Positions 1 through 12,104 of a stretch of DNA of 64,000 nt are shown one piece after another. The stretch's first letter is position 1. Each line of letters begins with the position of its first letter. Source of the DNA: Pyrus communis. Taxonomy: Eukaryota; Streptophyta; Magnoliopsida; Rosales; Rosaceae. The DNA lies in NCBI RefSeq assembly GCF_963583255.1, contig NC_084819.1, positions 17,453,616 to 17,517,615 on the forward strand. The letters run 5' to 3'. The notes beneath the pieces were generated by a model. That model was not told the DNA's origin. It searched no databases and worked only from the letters and a program-made list of their open reading frames with translations. The position numbers and the translations under genes were made by a program.

Positions 1-108
1 CCCCTTTTTGACAATGTTTTGGGTCTCACCACTATATTTTTCCCTACTTTTTTAGTTTTTGAATTAAATATTCTACTAAATATACACTTGTTGCTCAATA
101 AATCCTAA

Positions 109-477
109 TGTGGGATGTCACAATCCACCCCCCTTAGGGGCCCGACGTCCTCGTCGGCACACCACGACCAGGGTTGGGCTCTGATACCAAATTGTCACAT
201 CCCAGCCCGGGGGGATCACTTCCCAGGCCCGCTCCACCACCATAGCACGATATTGTCCGCTTTGGGCCCCAACCACGCCCTCACGGTTTTGTTTTTGGGA
301 ACTCACGAGCAACTTCCCAGTGGGTCACCCATCATGGGATTGCTTAAGCTCCATTCTCGCTTAACTTCGGAGTTCCTACGGAACCCGAAGCCAGTGAGCT
401 CCCAAAAGGCCTCGTGCTAGGTAGGGATTGGAATATACATTTAAGGATCAATCTCCTGGGCGATGTGGGATGTCACA
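109..477 (-). mobile_element. Cassandra TRIM retrotransposon, truncated
   Basis: Read on the minus strand, this holds one full LTR (193-477, 285 bp, TGTGACA end motif) and the 70-bp internal domain (123-192). The internal domain carries the primer-binding site TTGGTATCAGAGC, complementary to initiator tRNA-Met, and a polypurine tract. Only about 14 bp of the other LTR remain (109-122). The LTR contains a 5S rRNA-like block, the mark of the Cassandra family. The element encodes no protein and depends on other retrotransposons for movement. Confidence 0.85.
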
Positions 478-1058
478 ATAACACTCACAGGTTTTAGTCA
501 TTTTTAAAATTTCGTTGCAATTTCCAAACAGGCAATGCCCACACTATCCTCTTAACTTTCTACACGCTCCGGACACCTCACATGCAGAACAAGACGAAGT
601 TAGACACACAAGACAAAGTGGGCTCTAAGCATGCAGAACGAGACGAACTCTTGGGTGCTCAGAAAACGAGTCGGGCTCCATGTACGAAAAAATATATTTT
701 GAAGAACATGAATATGATGGCTATTTGTAGTGGAAAGAGAAATAAATGAAAAACATATACATTTTAAAAAGTAAAATAAAAAAATATACATTTTAATATC
801 TCTATATATTTCACTTATTTTATTACTTTTGGGCGTGTATATTCTACTAAATGTACACTTATTGCTCAATAAATCATAAATATACCCTTTTTTAATGCTC
901 ATGGAAAATATTTTGAGATAATAAAAAATTTTCATTTTTTACAATAAACGTGGATTAACACTCACGAGTTTTAGTCGATTTTAAAAATTCATACTTAAAT
1001 TATCGTTCAATTTATTATTTTTACCTTCGCCTTGCTATGAAGTTTGAAAATTAATGTA

Positions 1059-1696
1059 TGTCACATCCCGACCCGGGACGGATCACTTCCCGGGCCCGCT
1101 TCACCACCGTAGCAAGATTTTGTCCACTTTGGGCTTACCATTCCCTCACGTTTTTGTTTTTGGGAACTCACGAGCAACTTCCCAGTGGGTCACCACTCAT
1201 GGGATTGCTCTAGCCCCATTCTCACTTAACGTAGGAGTTCCTACGGAACCCGAAGCCAGTGAGCTCCCAAAAGGCATCGTGCTAGGTAGGGATGAGAATA
1301 TACATTTAAGGATCACTCCCCTGGGCGATGTGGGATGTCACAATCCACCCCCCTTAGGGGCCCGACGTCCTCGTCGGCACACCACGACCAGGGTTAGGCT
1401 CTGATACCAAGTTGTCACATCCCAGCCAGGGGCGGATCACTTCCCGGGCCCGCTCCATCACCGTAGCACGATATTGTCCGCTTTGGGCTTACCATTCCCT
1501 CACGATTTTGTTTTTGGGAACTCACGAGCAATTTCCCAGTGGGTCACCCATCATGGGATTGCTCTAACCCCCTTCTCGCTTAACTTCGGAGTTCCTACGG
1601 AACCCGAAGCCAATGAGTTCCCAAAAGGCCTCGTGCTAGGTAGGGATGAGAATATACATTTAAGGATCACTCCCCTGGGCGATGTGGGATGTCACA
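1059..1696 (-). mobile_element. Cassandra TRIM retrotransposon, complete
   Basis: Two LTRs of 284 bp each (1059-1342 and 1413-1696) flank a 70-bp internal domain (1343-1412) with a tRNA-Met primer-binding site (complement of GCTCTGATACCAA at 1399-1411) and a polypurine tract. A perfect 5-bp target-site duplication, ATGTA, lies at 1054-1058 and 1697-1701. The LTRs differ at a limited number of positions, so the insertion is not very recent. Each LTR carries the 5S-like sequence in minus orientation. This is a non-autonomous element with no coding region. Confidence 0.93.
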
Positions 1697-2222
1697 ATGT
1701 AAGAGTTTCTGTTGTTATTCTTGAGCGTAGAACCCCATCTTGACATTGTTTTGGGTCTCACTACTGCATTTTTCACTTTCCTTAAGTTTTCAGCTTAAAT
1801 ATTTTGTTAAATATATGTTTATTGCTCAATAAACCGTAAAACCGCTTCCAAATGCCTTACAATGTTTTCCTTAATGCTCATAAAAATTATTAAGAGAAAA
1901 AAAATTGCATTTTTTACAAAAAAAAACGTGGGTGTTACTCACAGATAGGCGGTGCCCACACTATCTTTTTTACCTTCCACACTACTTAAAAAGGGATATT
2001 TTGATATAGGCGTCTCAGTTTTGAATTTTCTAGATCAAACATCCATGCCTTTTAGTGATTTGATTAAACTTTTTTGGTCATAATTTTGGTGTTATATGCA
2101 CATTATATCATAACAAATTTCCTATAATATAGCCTTTTAATTACACTCTCCTCCGTTAGATATAATTGTAAAAAAAAAAAAAAAAAATGGTTAGTTTCAA
2201 TTTATTTTCACAATAATGCTAC

Positions 2223-2884
2223 TATAACATCCCACATCGCTCAGTGAAGTGGATTCTGTAAGCCTTATATGTATATTCCTATCTCTACCTAACACAAGGC
2301 CTTTTGGGAGCTCACTGGCTTCGGGTTCCATAGGAACTCCGAATTTAAGCGAGTAGCGCGCGAGAACACTCTCATGATGGGTGACCTACTGAGAAGTTCT
2401 CGTGTGAGTTCCGAGAAACAAAACCGTGAGGGTGTGGTCGGGGCCCAAAACGGACAATATCGTGCTACGGTGGTGGAGTGGGCCCGGGATGTGGTGGACC
2501 CCGAGCCGGGATGTGACAATTTGGTATCAGAGCCAATCCCTGGTCGAAAGTGTGCTGACGAGGACGTTGGGCCTCTAAGGGGGTGGATTGTAACATCCCA
2601 CATCGCTCAGGGGAGTGGATCCTGTAAGCCTTATATGTATATTCTCATCTCTACCTAACATGAGACCTTTTGGGAGCTCACTGGCTTCAGGTTCCATAGG
2701 AACTCCGAAGTTAAGCGAGTAGAGCGCGAGAGTACTCCCATGATGGGTGACCCACTGGGAAGTTCTCGTGTAAGTTCCGAGAAACAAAACCGTGAGGGCG
2801 TGGTCGGGGCCCAAAGCGGACAATATCATACTACGGTGGTGGAGCGGGCCAGGGATGTGGTGGACCCCGGGCCGAGATGTGACA
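2223..2884 (+). mobile_element. Cassandra TRIM retrotransposon, complete
   Basis: Two 296-bp LTRs (2223-2518 and 2589-2884) flank a 70-bp internal domain (2519-2588) with the primer-binding site TTGGTATCAGAGC and a polypurine tract TAAGGGGGTGG. The 5-bp target duplication GCTAC is perfect (2218-2222 and 2885-2889). The first LTR starts TA instead of TG, a point mutation. In the 3' LTR the 5S internal-promoter motifs are clear: AAGTTAAGCG (A box, 2708-2717) and GATGGGTGACC (C-box region, 2742-2752). Pol III transcription of the LTR is known for this family but is not shown here. Confidence 0.95.
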
Positions 2885-2889
2885 GCTAC

Positions 2890-4124
2890 AATTTAGTAAT
2901 AATTATCTACGATTTAAGATATTTTCTTTCCAAAATAGTTTAAAATATTTTTAAATCCCACAAAATCAAATGTACCGAAATAAGTTTTTCTTTTAGTACA
3001 TTAAGAGAAAATAGGATTGAGAATAATATAAACGTACCAATACATAATGTGTACAAAATAAAACGTACCAAAATAAAAATAATTTACCAATATTAACAAT
3101 ATGTATCAAATCAAACGTACCAATTAATGATTTTTGTAAATTCAAACGTACCCGCAGATAATATATACGTAATGTATTGTACCTAATATACATAAAAAAA
3201 CAGCAAAAAAAATATAATTTCACAAAAAAATTGAAAATTTACATGGAACTTTTATGTTGATTACCAACTATTTGAAAGAAAAAAAACCATTTGGAAAAAG
3301 AAATAATATTAAATGTTTGTATAACTAAAAAAAAAAATGTAATCGAAAAAACATATTTGGAAGAAGAAAACTTATAGTTTAATTACTAATATCTCCACTA
3401 AATAAGGAAAAGTGCATCATGCAGATAAAATGATAAATTCAAAAAATATATTAATTTAAAAAAATATAATAATGACATGTAATTTAACTTGAGATGGCTA
3501 TTGGTTAAAGCACTTTAATTAAATTTCTTATGCAATTTCTGAGTGGACGGTGCCCACACTATCTTTTTTACCTTCCACACGCTCCCTTAATTGTTGTCAT
3601 TGCTCCGTTCAATTTATTTAATTCGTCAACCAAAAATTAAGAATGGTGTTTTAATTAAAAATGGCATAACACGCTCCCTTAATTGTTGTCATTGCTCTGT
3701 TCAATTTATTTAATTCGTCAATAAAAAATTAAGAATGATGTATTTAATTAAAAATAGTGTGTGGATAACACGCCTTTTGTGAATCTGTAGGAAGACAAAA
3801 AAATTATAAACTGAGATTTAAAACCTTCAATCCGAAAAACATTGTTCTTCATACACTGATATTTCAAGACAACACAACCTCAATGGTAATTGGTAGAGCA
3901 TAAAATAATAGCAAAAAAATTCCATTTTTTATCTCTCTCTTGTTCTGTCATTCTCATGAGACAATGATACAATTAGCGTACTCGCCCACGGAAGCTACTG
4001 TGAGCAGGCATCGTTCGAACTTATTTAATAAACAAACCGTAATCGACAACCCTCCTTCTATGGCGTTCGTAAACCTAAGTCAAAATTTAGGAAAAACTAG
4101 AGTGCGTTCTTTTCTCTGGCCTTC
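2890..4124. other. AT-rich intergenic region
   Basis: This is the gap between the third Cassandra element and the 3' end of the phosphoglycerate mutase gene. It is AT-rich and holds a 92-bp tandem duplication (listed separately). The last few hundred bases probably include the 3' UTR of the minus-strand gene. No coding region is supported. Confidence 0.6.
3577..3760. repeat. 92-bp direct tandem duplication
   Basis: A unit beginning ACACGCTCCCTTAATTG at 3577 recurs at 3669 with few changes, giving two tandem copies with a 92-bp period. Just upstream (about 3548-3576) is the GTGCCCACACTATC motif also seen near 530 and 1955, so this belongs to the same repeat family as the first 2 kb. Confidence 0.75.
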
Positions 4125-7116
4125 CTAGTTGTCAGCAACTTCGATGAGGGATGGCTCGTAGTCGCTAGGAGCCTGGAATCCATGCAGGTTCATCACAGTT
4201 GCAGCAACATTGGCCAGCCCGCCGCTAGGAAGATCCTTGCGGAAACGGACTCCGGGTGCAAGTCCAGGACCTCCAATTGCAATTGGGACCTTCAAGAAAA
4301 ACCAAAACAATCAATGACTGAAAACCTGTGGAATTCGACAATGTTCTATACTATGAATCTATGGTAAATCGACAGTGGCCGCTCTTGTCGTTTGTTATAA
4401 AAATGACAGAAAAAATTTGGGAGAACTTACTGGCTGTAGAGTATGGGAAGTAAGAATTTGAATGTTGCCACTCTTGTCGAGAAGAGGTTGCCCGGTCTTA
4501 TTTCTCTTCACCATATCCTCAGCGTTACCATGATCAGCAGTGACGACGTAAATTCCACCAACCCGCTCGATTGCATCAAGAATTATCTGCAAGTACACAA
4601 TAGCAACTCAGTAAGAAGATGTGGAACTTTTTCACTACAGTGAGGGGTAAGGGGATTACAAGGCAACAAGCACCGGCTTTTTGATCAAATTTGACTACAT
4701 ACAGGAATACCAAGCATGTATAGCAACAGTACCTTGACGGCTTCATCAGCAGCCTTGCAAGCAACAATTGTGGCCTCAATGTCGCCTGTGTGCCCCACCA
4801 TGTCGCCATTTGGAAGGTTAACACGAACCTAAGCAAAAACAAAATATAAAATCTGAAATATTTTCTTTGGATACTAGAAATTCTTAGATCGCATGACTGG
4901 CCTATCCATTACCTGCTCAAACTTTCCACTAAGAATAGCATCCCTAGCCTTTTCAGCAATCTCGACTGCCTTCATTTTTGGCTGGACGTTGAATGTGATT
5001 CCACTATCGCTTGGAATTTCTACATACTCCTCCATTTTATCGTTAAAATAACCAGAACGATTGCCGTTCCAGAAGAAAGTGACATGGCCAAACTTAACAG
5101 TCTCACTGTGAAAGCAAAGATTTGGAAGCAAAGAATTTATGGGTCAGAAGCCAAAAATTCAACCATGAAAAGAAAATTCTGGGCAAATTGGTCAAAATGA
5201 TTTGGAGAAAACACAATCCTAACGCTTGACAGCAACACAGATAGTTTAACTTGGTGAGAAAAACAAACCTGCAGGCAAAAGTGCGGACACCGTTGTACGT
5301 AAGATATTCACCAGATGTTCTATCAATCTCTGGGGGTTCTACAAGGTAACGGCTTGGAAGCTTCAGCTCACCATCATACTGAAGCATACCGGCATAACGG
5401 ATTTTTGGGACTCGAACTCGATCAAACTTGTCAAAATCGGCATACTCAAGTGCCTTGGCAATCATAACCATACGGTCAGCACGGAAGTTGAATGTAACAA
5501 CAGCATCACCATCCACGATCGGGCCAACAGGCTTTCCACTGTCGTCAACAATAACAAAAGGAGGTAGATACTGGTCATTGGCGTTTGGTTCCGCCCTCAA
5601 CGTCTTGATAGCTTCAACTGCATTCTTAAATTTATAGGGAGCTTCACCAAGAACTTGGGCATCCCATCCTCGTTTTACGACGCTCCAATCATTCTGCAAA
5701 ATCTAAAATTTATTCATTCTGTTCCAGAGCAACAATTCAGATAAGTATTAACCATAAAGACAAATCAATCCTATAATTCTTGGCATGGGAACTTTACCAA
5801 ATTTTGGGAAGGCTTGTAGTATGTTTGAATAAAAAAGCACGATAATTCTGGGAACATAAATAAAACAAGCTAATGGAAACCCTAATAAACCCTTCTTAAG
5901 ACATAAGAGGGGCAGCACCATGCAGAGCATCAGATTCAGAACACTTCGTAAAAAGGAACGTACTTTAAACAAACTGTTATATACAATATACACACAACAG
6001 TAAAAAATACAGAAGGAAGAATTAGACCCAATCATGCCTGCAGAACGAGCTTAAGAGTTGGCTTCATTCAATACCTCATAACGATCCATGGTGACATACA
6101 TACGACCACCACCAGACGCAACCTGTGCATCCACACCTTTCTCACGCAATTTCGCAAGGTCATTTTCAAGGATTTCTGCAAATCCCACACTTGAACCGTC
6201 CAGAACATCACGTCCATCAGTGAGAACATGAACACGGATCTTTTTAGCACCATGTTCACTAGCTCCTTTAAGCAACAACTACACCAGGAGAAAAGAATAC
6301 ATATGATAAAGGCGAAATTTGGAGGAAAACCAAATCCAAAGAAAGAAAAAACAGACTAGTGCTAAAAAAACTCACTAGCAATTGATCAAGCCGAGAATGA
6401 ACTCCACCGTCACTCATTAAACCAATGAGATGCAATGTGTTAGTCGCAAAGGATTCCTTAACATACTTAAAACCTTCTCCCTCGAAAATTTTCCCGGAAG
6501 CAAGTGCAGCATCAACAAGCTTAGCACTATATCCATAAAAAAAACAACCATGATTACTCATCACAACTCACTACGAATCCAATTCTCTTAACTGACATTC
6601 ATAAAACATATCGAAAACCATACAGCAAACAATACACACATCAAATTTAACATACGGGAAGTAAAACAAACGAAGGGGAAAGCCTAGAACTCACCCCTGG
6701 GCAAAAATACGCCCGGCGCCGAGGGCATTGTGACCCACTTCACTGTTGCCCATATCATCCTCTGTGGGAAGTCCCACGGCAGTTCCGTGTGCTCTCACTA
6801 ACCTCCATCTTTCAGGAGCACCCTATATCGACAACACCACACACACGCAATCAGTACGAATCGAAATTCAAATCCAACAACAAAAATCTGACACTTTAAA
6901 CGAACAGGGCAATCGAAATTTGAAAAACCAGATCTTTAAAATTACGAAAGTCACCTTCTTGAGCGAATCCATGACGGGGGTCTCGGCGACATGGATGCAG
7001 TTGTACTGGTCGGCGTTGGCCTCGCCCCACCCATCTAAAACGATGAGTCCGATGACCTTCCCCTTCGGCAACTTAGGGTGGTCCGGCAATTTCCAGTCGA
7101 ATCCTGAGCCCCCCAT
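4125..7116 (-). CDS. PGM1: 2,3-bisphosphoglycerate-independent phosphoglycerate mutase
   Basis: A cytosolic glycolytic enzyme converting 3-phosphoglycerate to 2-phosphoglycerate with two Mn ions. Nine coding exons on the minus strand: 7116-6955, 6822-6695, 6526-6376, 6278-6075, 5693-5269, 5105-4913, 4828-4733, 4586-4431, 4289-4125. They sum to 1680 nt and stay in frame (559 aa, the usual length in plants), with GT-AG introns throughout. Diagnostic motifs are the N-terminal IVLDGWGE, the catalytic serine in [36 protein letters not shown] and [10 protein letters not shown] near the C terminus. These supply the metal ligands of the alkaline-phosphatase-like fold. The start MGGSGFDW is the first ATG after the probable 5'-UTR intron. 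Nothing is missing, so it is likely functional. One LDQLL replaces the LDQLQ I expect at the exon 3/4 junction, a neutral-looking change. Confidence 0.96.
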
Positions 7117-7137
7117 TTTCCTTTTTTCTCGATTTTT

Positions 7138-7317
7138 CTGCTTCCAACGCAAATCAAAATTCAATCAAAACCCAATGACCCACCAATTTTATGTCACAAA
7201 AATACAAATAATTCACACTCAAACTATCACAAAAATACAAACAAATCGCACTCGATAATTAAATAAAAAAAAATTTAATTAAAGAAAAAATCTTAGGAAT
7301 TATGAAAAATATCGAAC
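7138..7317 (-). other. Probable 5'-UTR intron of phosphoglycerate mutase
   Basis: On the minus strand a donor AAG|GTTCG lies at 7318/7317 and an acceptor GCAG ends at 7138, about 20 bases before the start codon. Together with a TATA box 60-70 bases further upstream, this suggests a short non-coding first exon and a leader intron of about 180 bp. Inferred from splice consensus only. Confidence 0.5.
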
Positions 7318-7382
7318 CTTGTAGAACAGAAGAGCTGAAGAGAGCGAGAAAGCAACAGCGAGCTTGATCTCCCTGCGGCCGG

Positions 7383-7390
7383 TATATATA
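7383..7390 (-). promoter_or_regulatory. TATA box of phosphoglycerate mutase gene
   Basis: TATATATA on the minus strand at 7383-7390 is well placed to start transcription near 7355, upstream of the predicted leader exon. Confidence 0.55.
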
Positions 7391-7626
7391 ACGGAACCCA
7401 ACGGACGGAATGGAGCTTGTTCTCGCTAGGGACTTGTTTCCAAATCTGACGCCGTTGATTTTTTGTCCTTTTGACCTTTCCAGGATACCGCTTGGCGTAG
7501 GGGAATAGGCCCCGCGGTATTTGACACGGTGATTTGCGGTCCACGGTTGTAAGGTGATCACGAAATCTTGGCGTTACACTTGGTGCGTAGAGGTGGAGAA
7601 GTCGCGATCATTGGCCAAGCAGAATC

Positions 7627-7637
7627 CACGTGACGTC
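7627..7637. promoter_or_regulatory. G-box overlapping a TGACGTC element
   Basis: The sequence CACGTGACGTC combines the palindromic G-box CACGTG with TGACGTC (C-box/as-1-like half). It lies about 240 bp upstream of the putative TATA box of the mutase gene. Such sites bind bZIP factors in plants. Function here is inferred from motif and position only. Confidence 0.45.
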
Positions 7638-7845
7638 GAAAACCAGAGGCGTGGTGATACCGACCGTTTTGACCTTTCGGCTGCGGGAGAAAGAAAGTTT
7701 GGTTCAGATTATTAGAAGAATACTCTAGAAGAACCTAATTTCGTTCTAATTATGTAATTGACTGATATTGATTAAAAATAAATAAATAAATAATGAAACG
7801 AGTTTGAAAATTTTGAGTTTAAACTAATGTAAAGTTAATAGTACT

Positions 7846-8121
7846 TGTCACATCCTGACCCGGGCTCAACTCCGCTGTAGCACGATATTATCCGCTTTGA
7901 ACCCCGACCACGCCCTCATTATTTTGTTTCTGGGAACTCACACGAGAACTTTCCAATGGGTCGCCCATCCTAGGATTGCTCTCGTGTGAACACGCTTAAC
8001 TTTGGAGTTCTGATGGAACCCGAAGCCAGTGAGTTCGCAAAATGCCTCGTGCTAGGTAGATATGGGAATATACATATAAGGCTTACATGATCCACTCCCC
8101 TGGGCGATGTGGGATGTTACA
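7846..8121 (-). mobile_element. Solo LTR of Cassandra
   Basis: One minus-strand Cassandra LTR (TGTCACATCC at 7846, TGTTACA ending at 8121) with no internal domain. The flanks are GTACT (7841-7845) and ATACT (8122-8126), a target duplication with one mismatch, so this is a solo LTR from recombination between two LTRs. It is 276 bp, short by about 10-20 bp because a GC-rich block near its left end is deleted. It lies about 450 bp upstream of the mutase promoter. Confidence 0.87.
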
Positions 8122-8284
8122 ATACTAGGATTTGGCTTTTTAGTGTAAAAATATGGTTTTTCGTTAAAGTGAACAGTACAGAGAGTTTTTCATTAAAGCT
8201 CCCCAAAAAAATCATCAGTGAAAATTTCCTGAATTTGACTGTATTTATTTACTTAGCCAGGCAAAGCATATCTTCAATCGATTT

Positions 8285-8440
8285 TGTTTTTTGTTTTTTT
8301 TTTTTTAACAAACGATATTATCTATACTAAGGAAGAAGATGTGGGCTTAACCTCATAATAGGCTAACAATAATGTGGTTCAAATTCGTTTTTGACGAAAA
8401 TCGAACCTAAAACTTCTTACTTACAAGTGAAGATGATTTT
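8285..8440 (-). mobile_element. tRNA-derived SINE copy
   Basis: Read on the minus strand, this contains a box-B-like sequence GGTTCGATTTTCG (near 8390-8402), a central region with an AGCCTATTATGAGG block, and a 3' end TAATATCGTTTGTT followed by an A run (poly-T at 8289-8306 on the plus strand). The 5' end with box A is diverged or lost past 8440. The same family recurs at 10446-10622. Family assignment is from pattern memory, and the structure is visible in the sequence. Confidence 0.65.
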
Positions 8441-10445
8441 ATTCCTACAACAATAGGAGAGATTTTCAGTGTGCATGAAAAAAGGAGTCGGTACACTACA
8501 TGTATAATACAAGTGAAGATAAACTGAAAAATATATATTGTCTTTATTTGTATTTGACACATAGTAGACCGCCTTGTGTTCCAAATTTATGAAAAAAAAA
8601 TCTCTCAAATATGAGCACAAATAAAACCAACATCATAATATACGATTTTTATCTGGTATTAATCGACAATAACAAGTGACTAATAATGATCAGCCTCTAA
8701 AATTATATGTACGGATGTTGTAAACTCATACGTGAAACTCAAGTATAATTGATGAGCTTATTTCTTTTCAGTTGCATGAAGCAAAGTATTTTAGATTCAA
8801 TTCACATAAATAGCCAAATCGAATTCAAACTTATTCAACCAAACAAAAAGAAAAATATACTGTGATGTAGTTTATTCAACTTTTGGTGCTGCGAGCAGGT
8901 GCATGCGTCCAATTTTGTATATAAAAATTGAACCTTATGTGTGCCTACTTCATGCTCTTCTGCTATTTAATTCATGTTTTTCAACTACTTAACAAACATA
9001 CTTTATATTTCAATAACGTCGAGGTCGTCTTCCACATTTTGAATTTCATTTTGGAAAAGGGCATGCGTGCATTTAGTAATGGCATTTGAATAGAGCACGA
9101 TATTATTAACGAAGCATCAACTCAAATACAAGAAGAATCTTGGAAGAAAATATTCCGTACCATGTGGTGAGCATGGTGTTTTATGTGTGCAGCTGGACGA
9201 CTACTTAATTGGGTTGTTCGCACCCTATTGTGGATTCCTCCACAAAAATAACGAGTCAATTTAATATTAGGCTTGTATAAGACTTAAGCCTAATATTTGT
9301 AACTGGGATGACTTCGTGGCAAATCTAGTTTAAGTGGACTAAATTTCGTAGTGTTCATTAATTTCCGAGCATATCCCTATCACCGATACCAGTATAACTG
9401 AATACCTGTTTGACTTCAGATGTAACACAACGCCAACATGTTACTAGACAACCGGGGGAAACTTTCCCTAACCTTTGTGAAACATTCGATCATCTTTTTG
9501 GCATTTGACATGACAAAAAATTGTGGTTTTGCTTGGGCTGAAGTTCTTTATTTAGAGTTATCAACAAATAATCGTTTCTTCTCGGACTTATACGGGCCTT
9601 CAATCCTATAGGAGCTTCAATTTGGGGACCCAAGGATGCTGCCTCAAGGCCCAATATGGCTTTGTAAAATGATGACGTCGAAGGCTTCTTCTTCTATAAT
9701 CTTTCTCTTTCTTTCCGCTCATGGTTCTTTGATTTTACTCTTAATTTATAGAAGGAGGTGAATTCGATACAAAAGTAGGTTGTTCATTGTCTGGTTTAGT
9801 TGAACTTTCTCTCTTATTATTGTAACATGTATCGTTGTAATAAAAAAAAAAAATTGGACTAAATATAACAACTCAAATTAAAAATATAAAAAAAATTATA
9901 GGAGGAGGTACAGTTACATATTAAAACCATCGCTTAATTGTAGCATTGGTTCTTGAACTTTACTCCTGATTTAAATTTCGTCATTTGAAATTTCAGATTA
10001 GTTTCTTTAATCTTTGAACTTAACAATGTGTCGTACCATTGATCATTTTAACTAATGTGGTCTATTTTTTCATTAAATTTAAGGGTATATAAGGAACTTC
10101 CAAAATGAATTTAGATGAGAAAGGATTTTTTGTGTAAGAAAATTGAATACATAGGATTTTTTTTTTTTTTTTTTTTGAAGTTTAATATGTGATTTGTTAG
10201 TTGTCGAAGTCCAACCACTGTTCGATCTCGTACCAACTTTAAAATCGTATTGCCTAATATCTAAAAAATGTTAAAGTCCAACCAAATCATTTTATTTTAA
10301 GTTTTAGATATTAGTTATAAATTTTCATTTTTTTTTTTTTTAGTTTTTCTATTGTATTTTGAAGTTTTCAGTTGAAGTTGCTAATATATTTCTAAATATA
10401 ACGGAAAAGAAAAGGACAATGTTAGTGAATAGTACAACATAAATT
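8441..10445. other. Gene-free AT-rich region with one A-tailed retroelement end
   Basis: No supported gene. Near 9690-9853 a segment ends in GTATCGTTGTAATAAAA plus an A run (from about 9841), resembling the 3' ends of the LINE and SINE copies elsewhere in the window. A poly-T stretch of 19 lies near 10159. The rest is low-complexity AT-rich DNA. Confidence 0.55.
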
Positions 10446-10622
10446 TTTTTTAAAATGAATAAACGATAATATTTACACTAAGGGGGTGGATGAGTTTGCT
10501 AAGTTTCATACTGGGCCAGCCATGATAATTGATTAAACTTCGCATTTGACGAGAATCGAATCTAAGGCTTTTCACTTACAAGTGAAGAGACATATCGCTA
10601 GACCGTAATACTAAGTAGTTGG
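10446..10622 (-). mobile_element. tRNA-derived SINE copy, near full length
   Basis: On the minus strand from 10622: CTACTTAGTATTACGG, a box-A-like GGTCTAGCGATA, then box B AGATTCGATTCTCGTC. The body follows and ends TTATCGTTTATTCATTTT plus an A tail. This is the architecture of a tRNA-derived SINE. The same CACTTGTAAGTGA motif between the boxes is in the copy at 8285-8440. Confidence 0.7.
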
Positions 10623-12104
10623 TACAACACATTATTAAGTTCAAGGACTAAAAAAATAATATAAGAGTCCAAAGCAAAATTAAACTAAGGGTAAAATTCA
10701 AAAACTATTTGCTACAATAATTAAGCCTAAACCAAGTTAGAGCAGTTCCAATAAGCCCGTCAGAGCCGTAAGGTCACCAACATTGTTCTTCAAAGGCTTT
10801 TAAATGCCTTGATTTGGTGAGCCACATCAACCAAATCAGTTCTAACTCAAGAAGCAAACTACTCACCTTACAAATATGTGACCACTTTCTCTCTCCATTA
10901 ATTGGGTCACAACTTTCTTACCATTCAACTCAATTTTCTTGATTAAAAATAAAACGTTGAGTTCATTGGAGGAACATAAAAAATTAATTATAATAATGAA
11001 TATAAACGTTGAGTTCATTGGCACTCTAAAAATCTCATTTTGCACTCCAAAATTTCTATAATTAGGAAAAAAAAAAAACACTTGTGAGGATTGTAAAATG
11101 TGATTTTTGGAGTGTTAATAACAGTTCCCATAAATTAATGTTATAAGAGTGTTGAATTCGACTTGAAGGGTAAAATTTGTTTTTTGAGTTGAAGATGCTT
11201 TTCGTAGAGTAACTTTATACTCTTTGATTGAATTTGAATCATATGGCTGGATATACCATAAAAGACTTAAAAGTTATATTGTGAAAATTGCGAACAAGTA
11301 AACTTAGGTTTTCGAAGCCAAGTTGTGTTTGAACTTTGAAGAGCCAATTTTAAAGAGTCTTGTAGAAGTGATATCAGAGTTCATAGAGAAATTTCGATGC
11401 ACCAAGTGTAATATTATAATTGATTGAATTCTATTTTATAAATTTCTAACCAATTATACTATCACAGTTTGGTATATAATGTCGTATTTCCAGTACACTG
11501 ATGTTGATGTACCACCAATTCAAAACATGATTTTGTCTGATTATTAATCACTAATCAATCTTTAATAATTGAGTTACTCCATCAAATCAATCAATTCTAA
11601 TATAAGCCATAGTCTAAATTACTCTAACAGGAGAGAAAAGTGAATTGAACTCAACGAGAACAATTAAGTTTTCGTAACTAAGAAGAATACATAAACTCAA
11701 ACACAACGTCCAACAACAGATATAGCAGAATCAACTTCCAAAACAGCAACAAGATAATTACTGCAAAAATATATTCACCGTATCAACTTTTCACACATTA
11801 CCTACGTCCGATAAACTTTGTTGTTTCCAAGTCCTATTTACATCCCACTAAAAGAAGCTTGGTTTTTTATATAAAAGGAAAAAACCAAGCTTCATTGATT
11901 TTTTCCGATTTAAAAGAAGAAAAAAAAAAAAAGGAAAGAAAAAGAAAAAAGATAAACGCAAGTGGGAATATCGGAGAGACAACCAGAGATCGACGAGATC
12001 AGACCAAAAAAGAGAGATGGAACATAGAATTTATAGAGGAGGAGGAGATGTGAATCCACCAAGGGGAAAAAGGTGGGTGACGAAGTAAAAGGAGTTTTAA
12101 CTTT
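10623..12104. other. Gene-free region with MITE remnant at about 11002-11130
   Basis: No coding region is supported. Around 11010-11130 there is an inverted pair, CACTCTAAAAATCTCATTTTG and GTGATTTTTGGAGTGTTAATAA, ending in CAGTTCCC. It matches the termini of the 121-bp MITE at 51620-51740, so it is a diverged copy with a damaged left end. Downstream, 11910-11960 is a purine-rich AAAG/GA tract, possibly part of the 3' UTR region of the LOR gene. Confidence 0.5.

Larger units (their letters stand above)
1..1985. repeat. Three copies of an interrupted dispersed repeat
   Basis: Three stretches (1-108 continuing at 478-600, about 800-1056, and 1697-1985) share the same series of short motifs. These are TTTTGGGTCTCAC (first and third copies), TTGCTCAATAAA, a TTAATGCTCAT block followed by an A-rich run (second and third), an ACTCAC block, and GTGCCCACACTATC near the end (first and third). 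They are diverged copies of one older repeat. Cassandra copies lie inside or between them. No coding potential is visible. The family was not identified. Confidence 0.55.

Noticed and set aside
2223..2884. 5S rRNA gene
   Set aside because: Only part of the 5S sequence is present, inside LTRs with target duplications. It is a transposon-borne 5S-like block, not a 5S gene.
115..2943. Several open frames of 60-116 codons in the first 3 kb
   Set aside because: They lie in Cassandra LTRs, repeat at the same offset in each copy on both strands, and the family encodes no protein.
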